From the NCBI GenBank assembly GCA_021371965.1, contig JAJFVE010000118.1:1-50230 (forward strand): a DNA stretch of 50,230 nt. Reading direction: 5' to 3'. This document shows positions 24,403 to 33,317 of this stretch, in pieces (position 1 is the first letter of the stretch; the number at the start of each line of letters is the position of its first letter). Under the pieces are notes generated by a model. It ran no database searches. It was not told the DNA's origin and saw nothing but the letters and a program-made list of their open reading frames with translations. The position numbers and the translations under genes were made by a program. The stretch is from Planctomycetaceae bacterium (GTDB lineage Bacteria; Planctomycetota; Phycisphaerae; SM23-33).

Positions 24403-26388
24403 TCATTGGGTCTTGGCCGGCCCGGGCTGGCCCAGCCGACGCATCACCAGGATGTCATCGTGGTTGACCGGGTCGAACTCGAATCCCGCGACCGGTCTGA
24501 ATCCCATTGCTTCGACTCGGGGCACGTACTCGGCGTAGGTCAGCATCCACAGCGGCGACTTGGCTTGCAGATACTCCTGCCATCGCTGTTGGGCCTTGTC
24601 CGGTCCCAGCGTTGCCTTCCAGTGCTGGCGGAACACCTGCGCTATGGGCACCGGGCGGTCGAAGTAGTAGATCACCGTTCCGCCGATGTCGCCCCAGCCG
24701 ATCACCCGCTCATCGCGGGGGATGACGGCGGCCGCCTGCGCTGCCAGCATCGCGCATCGCCGCTGGCGGTCCCACAAGTCCGAGCGAACGCCGAAGGCCG
24801 CGTACGCCAGGGTCACCGCCAGCAGCAGGGACACCACCAGCGCGTGCGGGCGCCATCGCAGGGCCGACCATGCGACCCATGCCGCTACCGGAGCGACCAG
24901 CGCCGCGATGACCATCAGGTGCATGCCAGCCCCACGCGAGGCGGCCTCGGTCATCATTACTGCCGCGACGGCGGCTGCGGCCAGCGGCGCCGAGGCGTAC
25001 ACCCACGCCACGATCCGCCCGACCAGTTTGGGCAACCAGAGATTGTTGAAGAAGACCTCCTCGGCGCAGACGCCTATCAGCAGGCACAGGGCCGGCAGGG
25101 CCGGCAGGACGTAATAGCGATGCTTGCCCGTCGAGGCGGTGAACAGCAGCACGATCCCGGCGACCCACGACATCAGGAACACAAGGCCGTTACGGTGCGC
25201 CTTGAAGCGCTTCATGAACGGCATGGCCGCCGCCCCCGGCAGAAACAGCGACCATGGCAGCACCAGCCCAAACAAGGCCGGAGGGTAATAGCCCAGCGTG
25301 CGACCGGCCGAGGCGATCCATCCGCCGGTGCCCATGGCCCGCTCGATCAACTCGTGGACGAACACGATCCCGGCCTCGGGCATCAGCTTCTGCATGTACC
25401 ACATCCAGGGCAGGACCGCCCCGGCCGACAGCGCCACGCCCAGCAGGCAAACCGGCAGCAGATTCAGCAGCGCCGCCCAGGGCCTGCACCGCCAGACGAA
25501 GACCGCCAGCGGAACGGCGACCCCGACGACAAGCGTGATGCCCCGCCCGATCTCGACGCCAAGCCCTGCGCCCTGCCACCACTCCGGCGGCACGGCCAGT
25601 TTGACCGCCAGCGCCACTGCCAGACCGACGAAGGACATCAGGATCACCCGCCGCCAGCGGCTCATGGCCGCCTCAGGGTCGCGCTGTGCCAGCACTTGCC
25701 AGCACGCGTACACGCCCAGCGGCCAGATCAGGAACAGCGGCACGGCCGGTTTGCAGAGGTTTGCCGCGGCCAGAGCTGCCCAGGCGGCCAGGAGATATTT
25801 CTGCCGCCTCCATCCGGTGGCGGCGAGGCCCACGTGCGCCAGCGCCATCGCCGCGGTCATCAGCAGACAGAGCAGCATGTCGGCCCGCGAACTGTGGCCC
25901 AGGTCGTACACGCAGACCGAGGTGGCCAGCATGATCGCGCCGAGCCAGGCCGCGCGGCGCGACACAAGCCGGCGACCCAGCACGAAGGTCACGACGCACA
26001 GGATGATCGCCGAGATCGCCGAGGGCAGGCGGCCGACAAACTCCGTCAGCGGCAGCCCCAGGCGTGCCAGGCCCGCCAGCGTCCAGTACGGCAGGGGAGG
26101 CTTCTCCAGTCGCGGGCGGGCGTTGTAGACCGGGAGCATCCAGTGGTTCCACGGCGTGTTGGGCACGAGCAGCCCGCGGGACATCTCCGGGTCGATCCAG
26201 CTTTGCGGCCGGGCCATCGACCGGGCCGTCGAGACCACGAAGGACTCGTGGCTGTCGAGCTTGGTTGCGCCCAGGCCGCTGAACATCACTGCCGCCGCCA
26301 CGGCGCAGACGGCCGCGCCGGCGGCCATGGGGCGCGCAGCCGCGGCCAGGTTGCGGCCATCGGCTTGCGGTAGTGTGGCGATATCCAT
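24403..26388 (-). CDS. GT39-type membrane glycosyltransferase (ArnT/PMT-like)
   Basis: A 661-residue multi-pass membrane glycosyltransferase that would use a polyprenyl-phosphate sugar at the outer face of the membrane. The acidic catalytic region LDSHES (Asp45, Glu48) sits in the first periplasmic loop, and EKPPLPYW at 95-102 is the strongly conserved family motif. At least ten hydrophobic helices follow, then a soluble C-terminal region. The ATG at 26388 is preceded by AAGGA. It is divergent from the YejM-like gene. The acceptor (lipid A-like lipid, protein or glycan) cannot be told. Confidence 0.9.
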   Translation of the reverse strand: MDIATLPQADGRNLAAAARPMAAGAAVCAVAAAVMFSGLGATKLDSHESFVVSTARSMARPQSWIDPEMSRGLLVPNTPWNHWMLPVYNARPRLEKPPLPYWTLAGLARLGLPLTEFVGRLPSAISAIILCVVTFVLGRRLVSRRAAWLGAIMLATSVCVYDLGHSSRADMLLCLLMTAAMALAHVGLAATGWRRQKYLLAAWAALAAANLCKPAVPLFLIWPLGVYACWQVLAQRDPEAAMSRWRRVILMSFVGLAVALAVKLAVPPEWWQGAGLGVEIGRGITLVVGVAVPLAVFVWRCRPWAALLNLLPVCLLGVALSAGAVLPWMWYMQKLMPEAGIVFVHELIERAMGTGGWIASAGRTLGYYPPALFGLVLPWSLFLPGAAAMPFMKRFKAHRNGLVFLMSWVAGIVLLFTASTGKHRYYVLPALPALCLLIGVCAEEVFFNNLWLPKLVGRIVAWVYASAPLAAAAVAAVMMTEAASRGAGMHLMVIAALVAPVAAWVAWSALRWRPHALVVSLLLAVTLAYAAFGVRSDLWDRQRRCAMLAAQAAAVIPRDERVIGWGDIGGTVIYYFDRPVPIAQVFRQHWKATLGPDKAQQRWQEYLQAKSPLWMLTYAEYVPRVEAMGFRPVAGFEFDPVNHDDILVMRRLGQPGPAKTQ

Positions 26389-26568
26389 CAACGTCCTTCG
26401 TACAGTGCCGCTCACTATGGCGTGGGGCTCCTTAACCCAAGCTGAAATTCGGCCCCGGGGGGCATGGCGGGAAAACCCTCCGTTCTTCAGGCGGGCTTAA
26501 GGCGGCTTGCTATATGTCTTATCGGATACGCGCGGCGCTGGGGTCGCCCGCGGATCACGGGAGCCTTC

Positions 26569-28521
26569 ATGACCACACTGCAATCGCCGCACGCGTTCCC
26601 GCCGCCGCGCCATCACGCGCGGCAGTTGTGGCACTACTTCCTGGCCAGCTACCTTGCCATGCTGGTCAGCGTAGGGATTTACCTGCCTCAGATTCACTAT
26701 GCCACGCCGCTGACGGCGCTGTTCGTGGGGGCGATCTATCTGACGTATTGCGCCGCGTACCTGCTGCCGCCGTTTCTGATTGTGGGCCTGCTCGACCGGC
26801 TGCTGTTCTGGCGGGCGCTGGGCGGCGTTTTCGGCTGGGTGGGGCGCGGTCGCACGGCGCTGATCTACGCGCTGATCGTCGCGGCCTTCGCGGGGGTGCA
26901 GATCTTCATCAACATCGACGCGTTCCTGTACCGCCTGTGGGGCAACCACATCGACTCCTTCGTGCTCAACGTGCTGACGACGCGAGGCGGCGTCGACGCC
27001 ATGGGCATGAGCGGGTCTTCGCAGGGCAGCATCATCCTGAGACTCGGGCTGCTGCTGGCGATGCAGGCGGGGCTGCTGGGGCTGGTGCTCAAGGCCCGAT
27101 GGGTGCAGCGCGTCTTCAACGCCGCCTTCGCCTCGCCTCGCCGCCGCGTCATCGCGGGCGTCGCCTTCGGCGCGCTGGCGGCCGGTCAGATCTTCGGCTA
27201 TGGCGCCGCGGTGCTGCGCCGCCAGGTCCCACTGATGGAGGCGGCCAACGCGTTTCCGCTGTACGTCCCGCTGACCTTCAGCAAGCTCGGCCGCTCGCTG
27301 GGCTGGGAAGTGCCCTACGAGAAGTCGTCGCTTCAGGTGGCCCACCAGAGTTTGAACTATCCCCTCACGCCGCTGAAGATCGTGCCGCCGGCCACGCGAT
27401 ACAACATCCTGTTCATGGTCTGCGAGAGCCTCCGCGCCGACGCGGTGAATCCGCAGATCATGCCCCGCACGTGCGAGTTTGCGGGCGAGTCATTGTGGTT
27501 TCGCCGCCATTACAGCGGCGGCGAGGGCACGCGCATGGGGATGTTCTCGCTGTTCTACGGGCTGCACGGCAACTACTGGTTCAACATGCTCAAGGTCTCG
27601 CGGCCGCCGCTGCTGATGGACGTGCTGCGCGGCAGCGGCTATCGCTTCGACTGCCGCACGAGCCAGTCGTTCACGTATCCGGAGTTCGACCGCACGATCT
27701 TCGCCAACGTGCCCCGCTCGTGCATGAGCGTCATCGACGACGGCCTGGGCTGGACGCGCGACCGCCGCAACGTCAGCGAGATGCTCGCATGGATCGACGC
27801 CCAAAAGGGCGATGAGCCGTTCTTCCAGTTCATGTTCTTCGAGTCGCCTCACGCGCATTACTTCTTCCCGCCCGAGAACGCCATCCGCAAGCCGTATGTC
27901 GAGTCTTTCGACTACACGGACCTGCTGGAGATCAAGGCCGACCCGCAGCGACAGAAGCTGGTCTACAACCGCTACCTCAACTCGTGCAATCACCTCGACA
28001 GCCAGCTCGCCCGCGTGATCGACCACCTGCGAACCACGGGGCTGCTGGACAAGACCATCATCGTGCTGGCCGGCGACCACGGCGAGGAATTCTGGGAGGG
28101 CGGAAGCTGGGGCCACCCGGCCGACAGCTTCCACGAGGCGCACGTGCGGACGACGCTGATCGTGCGCGTCCCCGGCACGCCCGCGCGGCAGGTGCAACGC
28201 CTCACCAGCCACATCGACGTGGCCCCGACGCTGATGAAACTGCTGGGCGTCCGGAACGACCCGGCCGACTACTGCCTCGGCCGCGACCTGCTGGGCGACG
28301 CCGGCCACGACTCGATCAGCATTTTCGGGTGGGACCGCATGGCCTATGTCGACAGCGAGTGCAAGATCAACCAGATATACCGCGGCCTGGGATTCGCCCC
28401 GCCGATCCTGACCACGCGCGACGATAGAGCCCTCAGCCAGGACGAAGCCGGCCGAATCTGGCGCCAGCACCTGCCGCAAATGAACGCCGTGCGCAAGGAA
28501 ATGGGCCTGTTCGCACGATAG
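26569..28521 (+). CDS. YejM-like inner-membrane protein with sulfatase-fold domain
   Basis: A 650-residue protein with five N-terminal membrane helices (about residues 22-240) and a periplasmic alkaline-phosphatase/sulfatase-type domain starting near YNILFMVCESLRAD. Family motifs are GEGTRMGMFSLFYGLHGNYW, which aligns with the SGN-T-x-GIF-LFYGL segment of YejM/PbgA, and LAGDHGEEFWEGG. YejM in enterobacteria senses lipopolysaccharide and regulates its synthesis; others in the fold are phosphoglycerol transferases. The Thr in GEGTR is at the nucleophile position. The ATG at 26569 follows GGGAG. It is followed by other envelope genes. Confidence 0.85.
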   Translation: MTTLQSPHAFPPPRHHARQLWHYFLASYLAMLVSVGIYLPQIHYATPLTALFVGAIYLTYCAAYLLPPFLIVGLLDRLLFWRALGGVFGWVGRGRTALIYALIVAAFAGVQIFINIDAFLYRLWGNHIDSFVLNVLTTRGGVDAMGMSGSSQGSIILRLGLLLAMQAGLLGLVLKARWVQRVFNAAFASPRRRVIAGVAFGALAAGQIFGYGAAVLRRQVPLMEAANAFPLYVPLTFSKLGRSLGWEVPYEKSSLQVAHQSLNYPLTPLKIVPPATRYNILFMVCESLRADAVNPQIMPRTCEFAGESLWFRRHYSGGEGTRMGMFSLFYGLHGNYWFNMLKVSRPPLLMDVLRGSGYRFDCRTSQSFTYPEFDRTIFANVPRSCMSVIDDGLGWTRDRRNVSEMLAWIDAQKGDEPFFQFMFFESPHAHYFFPPENAIRKPYVESFDYTDLLEIKADPQRQKLVYNRYLNSCNHLDSQLARVIDHLRTTGLLDKTIIVLAGDHGEEFWEGGSWGHPADSFHEAHVRTTLIVRVPGTPARQVQRLTSHIDVAPTLMKLLGVRNDPADYCLGRDLLGDAGHDSISIFGWDRMAYVDSECKINQIYRGLGFAPPILTTRDDRALSQDEAGRIWRQHLPQMNAVRKEMGLFAR

Positions 28522-28636
28522 TTCTGTTTTCTGCTGCAATGGGCGACAGGCCTTTTTCTTCATCCTCTAAATCCTCTCAATCCCGATAATCCCGCTCTCC
28601 CCGACCCGGCGTGCAGCGTTACAATGCCTTGATCTT

Positions 28637-31429
28637 ATGAACAAGCTTCTGCCATGGTTGCTCATCGCCGCCGCGCCGATGGCGATGCTGTACCCGCTGT
28701 GGGCGAACCCCGTCAGCGCGGGCGAAGATGATGTCATGTTCTTCTATCCCTCGCGGGTCATGGTCGGCCAGGCGCTGCGGGCGGGGCACTGGCCGCTGAC
28801 GGACGCCATCGAGGGCACCGGCGCGCCGCTGATGGCCGACCCGCAGACGGCGGTGCTGCACCCGGCGACGTGGCTCTTCGCAGTCCTCGACGCGCCGCTG
28901 GCGTACAGTTTCTCGATCTTTATCGCCTTCAGCCTTGCTGGGGCGGGGGCGTACCTCTATCTGCGAACGCTCTCGCTGGGCAAGCCGGCCAGTCTCTTCG
29001 GCGCCCTGGCGTTCATGTTCTGCGGGTTCATGGTCGGCCACCGCGTGCATCTGTCGATGATCATGACCGCGGCCATGCTGGGCTGGGTGCTCTGGTGCAT
29101 CGAGCAGGCGGGCCCACGCCCGCTGCGGGCGGTGCTGGCCGGGGCGCCGATCATCTTCCTGGCCGTGGCGGCTGGACACTGGCCGACGCTGGTTCAGATG
29201 ACGCTCGTGTGCGGAGCGTATTTCCTGCTCCGCGCGAGGCCGCTGCTGCGAGCGGGCGCGGCGGGCATCGCGGCTGCGGCCATCGCGCTGCTGGCGGCCG
29301 GGCCGCAGCTTGTCCAGACCATCGCCGTGATGCGCCAGAGCACTCGCACGGGGATCGGGTACGGGACGTTCTGCGAGAACAGCTTCTTTCCGCTCTCGGG
29401 CGCTCTGGAGTTCTTCCCGCTGATCTTCGGGACGCGCACGCCCAACGCGCTGTACGGCCAGGGGTGGTGGGGGCCCTGGCATCTGTGCGAGACGCTGGGC
29501 TACGTGGGCCTGGTGACGCTGGTGCTGGCGGGGGCGGCGGTATGGCGGATGTATCGAAAAGATTCACAGGCTGGAAAGCCTGTGCCGCAGGAATCACGCC
29601 TCGTGCGCGTGTGGATGTGGATCGCTGTCGGCGCCGGCGTCTGGATGCTCGGCGGCTATCTGCCGACCTACCGCCTGGTACACATGATGCCGGGCCTGAG
29701 CATGGTCCGCTGCCCGTCGCGCATGCTGCTGGCGGTGGACATGGCCCTGGCCGCGCTGGCGGCTGTGGCGGTCAGCAGGGTGCTGGGGTCGAGGACCGCG
29801 GGCGGGACGCCCATGCCACAGGGGAGCATGGGCGGGACGCCCATGCCACAGGGGGCGGCCGCGCTGGTGGAGACGGTTCAGCGCGCGGCGACTTGGGTGT
29901 TGCCGACGGCCATGCTTGGCGTGCTGGCCTTGCTGGCGGGTGCGGCGTGGGCGGCCGGGCAGTGGCTTGCGGACAAGCCCGGCAGCATGATGTTTTTCGT
30001 CGGATGGACTGCCGACGCTGCGACCGCTTTGCGGGCGGGAAATCCGGCCCTCTGGGTTCCGCTTGTCCTGGCGGCTGCAACGGTCTTGGCGGTCCGGCTG
30101 TGGCTGACGGCCCCGGCTCGGCGGGTGGGCATCCTCTTCATGCTGCTGCTGGCGGACCTGTTCACGATCACGGCTTTTGTAGACGTTCCCGGCGCGAAGC
30201 AGAACGCCGCCGAGCCGCCGGCGGCTGCGTGGCTGCGGCAACATGGCGGCGTGGACGGCTATCGCATCTGGTCGCTGCCGCGGGACTACGCGGACCGGCC
30301 TGCCGAGTTGCTGCGGCCTAGAGCGGGACAGCTTTTCGGCTTCGCGACGATCAACTCGTACGGCCCGCTCAAGAGCCCTCTGCCGTCGCACGTGTTTGGT
30401 TTCGGCGCTACCGGCGAGACGCCGGCGTGGCGCGAGCTGCTGGACGACAACTACCTCCTCAGCGCCTACGGCGTGAAGTACATCCTTGCCGCCGATCCGG
30501 AGTTCCGCAGGCATATCGAGTCGGTGACGCTTACCCCGGTGGCGCCGGGCGCGAAGCCGCAAGCGGAACTGCTCAACGATCACTGGCAACTCGACCGCGC
30601 GCGGCAGGAAGACAACCGCCTGGTGCTGGAGTGCTCGAAGTGGGCGCCGGTTCCGGAGATATCGCAGGCGTTTTGCGAGGCGCCGCTGCACGCGGGGACG
30701 TATCTGATTTCCTTCGATGCCCGCGGACCTCAGGGCGGGGCGGCGCATTCCCTGCGGGCGGAACTGGCTTGGGAATCCGAAAAGGGCGGCGGTTTTTGCC
30801 GTGAGCCGATGGGTATGACGGTTCTGGCTGAGCAGATCGGCCCCGAATGGCGGCATTTTGAGGCGACGGTCAGTAGCGTGGGCGTCTCGCCCATGCTCCC
30901 TGATCCGCGGCAAGATGCCCGTGCTACTCATGGGCGAGACGCCTATGCTACGGGGGACGCCCATACTTCGGGGCAGCGCAGTCTCTTGCGTTTGTATTCC
31001 ATGAGTGAGCGGCCTATCGAGGTGCGTAATATTTCACTGAGGGGCGGCGGGCCGCCGCGGGCGGTGAATTGGGCTGACGCGCCGCTGGCGGCCGGCGAGG
31101 CGGTTTATCGGCTTGCGGCCGAGGTTCGGTCTCTTCAGAGCGGCCGGCCACCGGTGGCGATTTATGAAAACCGTCTCTGTCGCAGCGCCGACAGGATCCG
31201 CGTCGTCGATGCGAGCGAGGCCGAGGTCGAGGCGTTTCGCCACCGCAGGCCAGCGGCCGTGCGGCACGATGACGAGATCGCCGTGCCGCGCCTCGGCGCG
31301 GCCTCGGGCGGCCAGATGTCTCTGGCGGCGGTTGCCGGCGGACCGGCCGCGGCGGTGGTATTGTGGGCTGGCGCGGCGGCCACAGCGGTGTTGAGAAAAC
31401 GGCGAACCGCCAAACGGGGCCTGCCGTAG
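28637..31429 (+). CDS. YfhO-like large membrane protein carrying in-frame repeats
   Basis: A 930-residue protein with about twelve membrane helices in the first 510 residues and a large periplasmic C-terminal region before a last helix (about 895-915). The layout and GEDDVMFFYPSR start resemble YfhO-type GT-C glycosyltransferase-like proteins. Three palindromic repeats are translated in frame: residues 310-316 (SQAGKPVP), 389-406 (twice GGTPMPQG) and 746-776 (VGVSPM, DARATHGRDAYAT). The first two fall in loops between helices and the third in the soluble part, where extra residues would be tolerated. Function probably in cell-surface glycan assembly. Confidence 0.8.
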   Translation: MNKLLPWLLIAAAPMAMLYPLWANPVSAGEDDVMFFYPSRVMVGQALRAGHWPLTDAIEGTGAPLMADPQTAVLHPATWLFAVLDAPLAYSFSIFIAFSLAGAGAYLYLRTLSLGKPASLFGALAFMFCGFMVGHRVHLSMIMTAAMLGWVLWCIEQAGPRPLRAVLAGAPIIFLAVAAGHWPTLVQMTLVCGAYFLLRARPLLRAGAAGIAAAAIALLAAGPQLVQTIAVMRQSTRTGIGYGTFCENSFFPLSGALEFFPLIFGTRTPNALYGQGWWGPWHLCETLGYVGLVTLVLAGAAVWRMYRKDSQAGKPVPQESRLVRVWMWIAVGAGVWMLGGYLPTYRLVHMMPGLSMVRCPSRMLLAVDMALAALAAVAVSRVLGSRTAGGTPMPQGSMGGTPMPQGAAALVETVQRAATWVLPTAMLGVLALLAGAAWAAGQWLADKPGSMMFFVGWTADAATALRAGNPALWVPLVLAAATVLAVRLWLTAPARRVGILFMLLLADLFTITAFVDVPGAKQNAAEPPAAAWLRQHGGVDGYRIWSLPRDYADRPAELLRPRAGQLFGFATINSYGPLKSPLPSHVFGFGATGETPAWRELLDDNYLLSAYGVKYILAADPEFRRHIESVTLTPVAPGAKPQAELLNDHWQLDRARQEDNRLVLECSKWAPVPEISQAFCEAPLHAGTYLISFDARGPQGGAAHSLRAELAWESEKGGGFCREPMGMTVLAEQIGPEWRHFEATVSSVGVSPMLPDPRQDARATHGRDAYATGDAHTSGQRSLLRLYSMSERPIEVRNISLRGGGPPRAVNWADAPLAAGEAVYRLAAEVRSLQSGRPPVAIYENRLCRSADRIRVVDASEAEVEAFRHRRPAAVRHDDEIAVPRLGAASGGQMSLAAVAGGPAAAVVLWAGAAATAVLRKRRTAKRGLP
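29565..29586. repeat. In-frame GGCTGGAAAGCC palindrome in the YfhO-like gene
   Basis: CACAGGCTGG and AAAGCCTGTGCC form a palindrome read in frame as SQAGKPVP. The same family occurs, in a longer form, at 39143-39193. Confidence 0.8.
29801..29855. repeat. Two tandem in-frame GGGCGGGACGCCC units in the YfhO-like gene
   Basis: A 30-base unit appears twice in direct succession, giving GGTPMPQG twice. Because the unit length is a multiple of three, copy number could change without breaking the frame. Confidence 0.9.
30872..30966. repeat. In-frame cluster of GGGCGAGACGCCC units in the YfhO-like gene
   Basis: Starts with AGTAGC like the copy at 19785 and holds about three degenerate hairpin units plus a fragment. 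Read in frame without stops. Confidence 0.88.
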
Positions 31430-31485
31430 AAGCCATAGATGATGCTGGAAATGGGTAAACATTCAGAAACAAAGGAGCTGCAGCA

Positions 31486-33090
31486 ATGTCGAAAATGAAT
31501 GGCAGATCTCACGTGGCAGTAGTGTTGATGTTGGCGGCCGTGGCGGCCGCAGGCGCGTATTTCGTGGTTCCGGCCTACGTGAGCAAGATCGCGTACGCTG
31601 TTGAGAGCGGCCAGACCCAGGCCCTGCGCGACCAGCTCAAGGAACTCAGCCAGAACGACAAGCTCTCGCCGTTGTACCGGGCGGTGGCCAAGGCGACCAG
31701 CCCGGCGGTGGTCGAGGTGCGCGTCACCAAGAAGATCACCATGGGCGAGATGCCGGACATGGAGAACATGCCCGACTCGATGCAGGACTTCCTGCGGCGC
31801 TTCTTCAATCAGCAGCCGGGCATGCCCGGCGCGCCTGAGACGCCCGGGACGCCCAACGCGCCACGAGCAAGGCCGAATCCGCCGCAGCAGCGGGAATATT
31901 TCTCGCGCGGGCTCGGCAGCGGCGTGATCGTCAACGCCAAGGAAGGCTACCTGCTGACGAATAACCACGTCGTCACCGGCGCCGACCAGGTCGAGGTGGT
32001 CCTGGCCGATGGCCGGACCGTCAAGACCGAGTGGATCCGCACCGACCCGATGACGGACCTGGCCGTGATCAAGATCAATGCCAGCGGCCTCATCGACGCC
32101 CCCCTGGGCGACAGCGATGCCATGCAGGTAGGCGACCTGGTCATGGCCATCGGCGCCCCCGAGGGCTTCAAGCAGACGGTAACAGCCGGAATCGTCTCGG
32201 CCTTGGGCCGCACGACCGGCCAGCGCGGGTACGAGGATTACATCCAGACCGACGCGGCGATCAACCACGGCAACTCGGGCGGTCCGCTGGTGAACATGCG
32301 CGGCGAGGTCATCGGCATCACGACGGCCATCATCTCGCGCACCGGCGTTAACGAGGGCATCGGCCTGGCCATCCCCAGCAAGACCGCCAAAATGGTCATG
32401 ACGCAGTTGATCGATAAGGGCAAGGTCACACGCGGATACATCGGCGTCTCGATCCAGGACGTCACGACGCGCCTGGCCGAGAGCTTCAACCTGCCCAACG
32501 ACAAAGGCGCCCTGGTGACGAAGATCGGTCCAGGCAGCCCCGCAGCGGCCGCCGGAATGAAGGAGCAGGACTTCATCGTCAAGGTCAACGGCAGCGAGAC
32601 GCCCAACGTCAACACGCTGCGAAACGTGGTGGCCTCGCTCGAACCGGGCAAGACCGTCCCCTTTGAAATCTATCGCGACGGCAAGAAGATAACGCTCAAC
32701 GTCAAGATCACCGCCCAGCCCGGCGACATGATGGCCGCCATCACCGGCCAGAAGAGCAAAGAAGAGGGGGCGCCCAAAGAGAAGCCCGCCGAACCGGTCA
32801 CTGCCGAACGCTTCGGCATGACCGTGCGACCGGTGACGCCGGAACTGGCGCGGGCGGCAGGCTTTGACAAGCCCGACGAGGTCAAGGGCCTGGTCATTAC
32901 CAACGTGCGCAATGGCTCGCCAGCCTCCGAGGAAGGCCTCCAGGGCGGCATGGTGATCACTGACGTCAACGGCAAGAAGGTGACGACGGCCAAGGATTTC
33001 ACCGACGCGACGTCTGACAAGAAAGGCGCCCGCATCCGAGCCATCACCCCCAACGGCGGAACCGCCTACGTCTTCCTGACGCCGCAGTAA
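31486..33090 (+). CDS. htrA: HtrA/DegP-type periplasmic serine protease with two PDZ domains
   Basis: A 534-residue protease/chaperone for misfolded envelope proteins. It has an N-terminal membrane anchor or signal (about residues 9-30), then a trypsin-like domain with the full triad: His161 (TNNHVV), Asp191 (MTDLAV) and Ser264 (GNSGGP). A PDZ domain follows (about 305-400), then a linker rich in Lys, Glu and Pro (412-430) and a second PDZ (about 437-525). AAAGGAG precedes the ATG. An acidic, Met- and Pro-rich insert (86-130) lies before the protease core, at the place of the Q-linker-like loop of other HtrA proteins. Its neighbours are envelope genes. Confidence 0.95.
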   Translation: MSKMNGRSHVAVVLMLAAVAAAGAYFVVPAYVSKIAYAVESGQTQALRDQLKELSQNDKLSPLYRAVAKATSPAVVEVRVTKKITMGEMPDMENMPDSMQDFLRRFFNQQPGMPGAPETPGTPNAPRARPNPPQQREYFSRGLGSGVIVNAKEGYLLTNNHVVTGADQVEVVLADGRTVKTEWIRTDPMTDLAVIKINASGLIDAPLGDSDAMQVGDLVMAIGAPEGFKQTVTAGIVSALGRTTGQRGYEDYIQTDAAINHGNSGGPLVNMRGEVIGITTAIISRTGVNEGIGLAIPSKTAKMVMTQLIDKGKVTRGYIGVSIQDVTTRLAESFNLPNDKGALVTKIGPGSPAAAAGMKEQDFIVKVNGSETPNVNTLRNVVASLEPGKTVPFEIYRDGKKITLNVKITAQPGDMMAAITGQKSKEEGAPKEKPAEPVTAERFGMTVRPVTPELARAAGFDKPDEVKGLVITNVRNGSPASEEGLQGGMVITDVNGKKVTTAKDFTDATSDKKGARIRAITPNGGTAYVFLTPQ

Positions 33091-33128
33091 ACCATCGCGG
33101 CAGGAATAGGGTCCAAGGAAAGGGCGTG

Positions 33129-33190
33129 CCTCGCTTTGTTAGCGGTCGAGGAAGTCGAAGATCCCATGGAGGCTCGACCGCTAACGAAAC
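33129..33190. repeat. GACCGCTAAC-family hairpin downstream of htrA
   Basis: Arms 33129-33150 (GTTAGCGGTCGAG core) and 33173-33190 (CTCGACCGCTAAC core) pair over 13 bases or more. It follows the htrA stop and may end that transcript, although no T run follows. Confidence 0.75.
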
Positions 33191-33234
33191 GGGATGCGGG
33201 CGCGCATAAAGTCACCCGGATTTAAATCACATCA

Positions 33235-33263
33235 TTGACATGCCGTCTTCGGATCGATATCCT
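33235..33263 (+). promoter_or_regulatory. Sigma70-like promoter for the Ehr operon
   Basis: A perfect TTGACA (33235-33240) is followed after 17 bases by TATCCT (33258-33263). It lies in an AT-richer patch 55 bases before the first gene of the operon, in the only sizeable gap upstream. No other promoter in the window fits as well. Confidence 0.5.
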
Positions 33264-33317
33264 TTTCGGTTTCCGGCTGTCCATAGATGTCCAGCCGCCG
33301 GGACAAAAGGGTAGACC

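Noticed and set aside
33091..33317. Small RNA or riboswitch upstream of the Ehr operon
   Set aside because: The gap is explained by a repeat hairpin and a promoter-like pair; no known riboswitch pattern was recognised.
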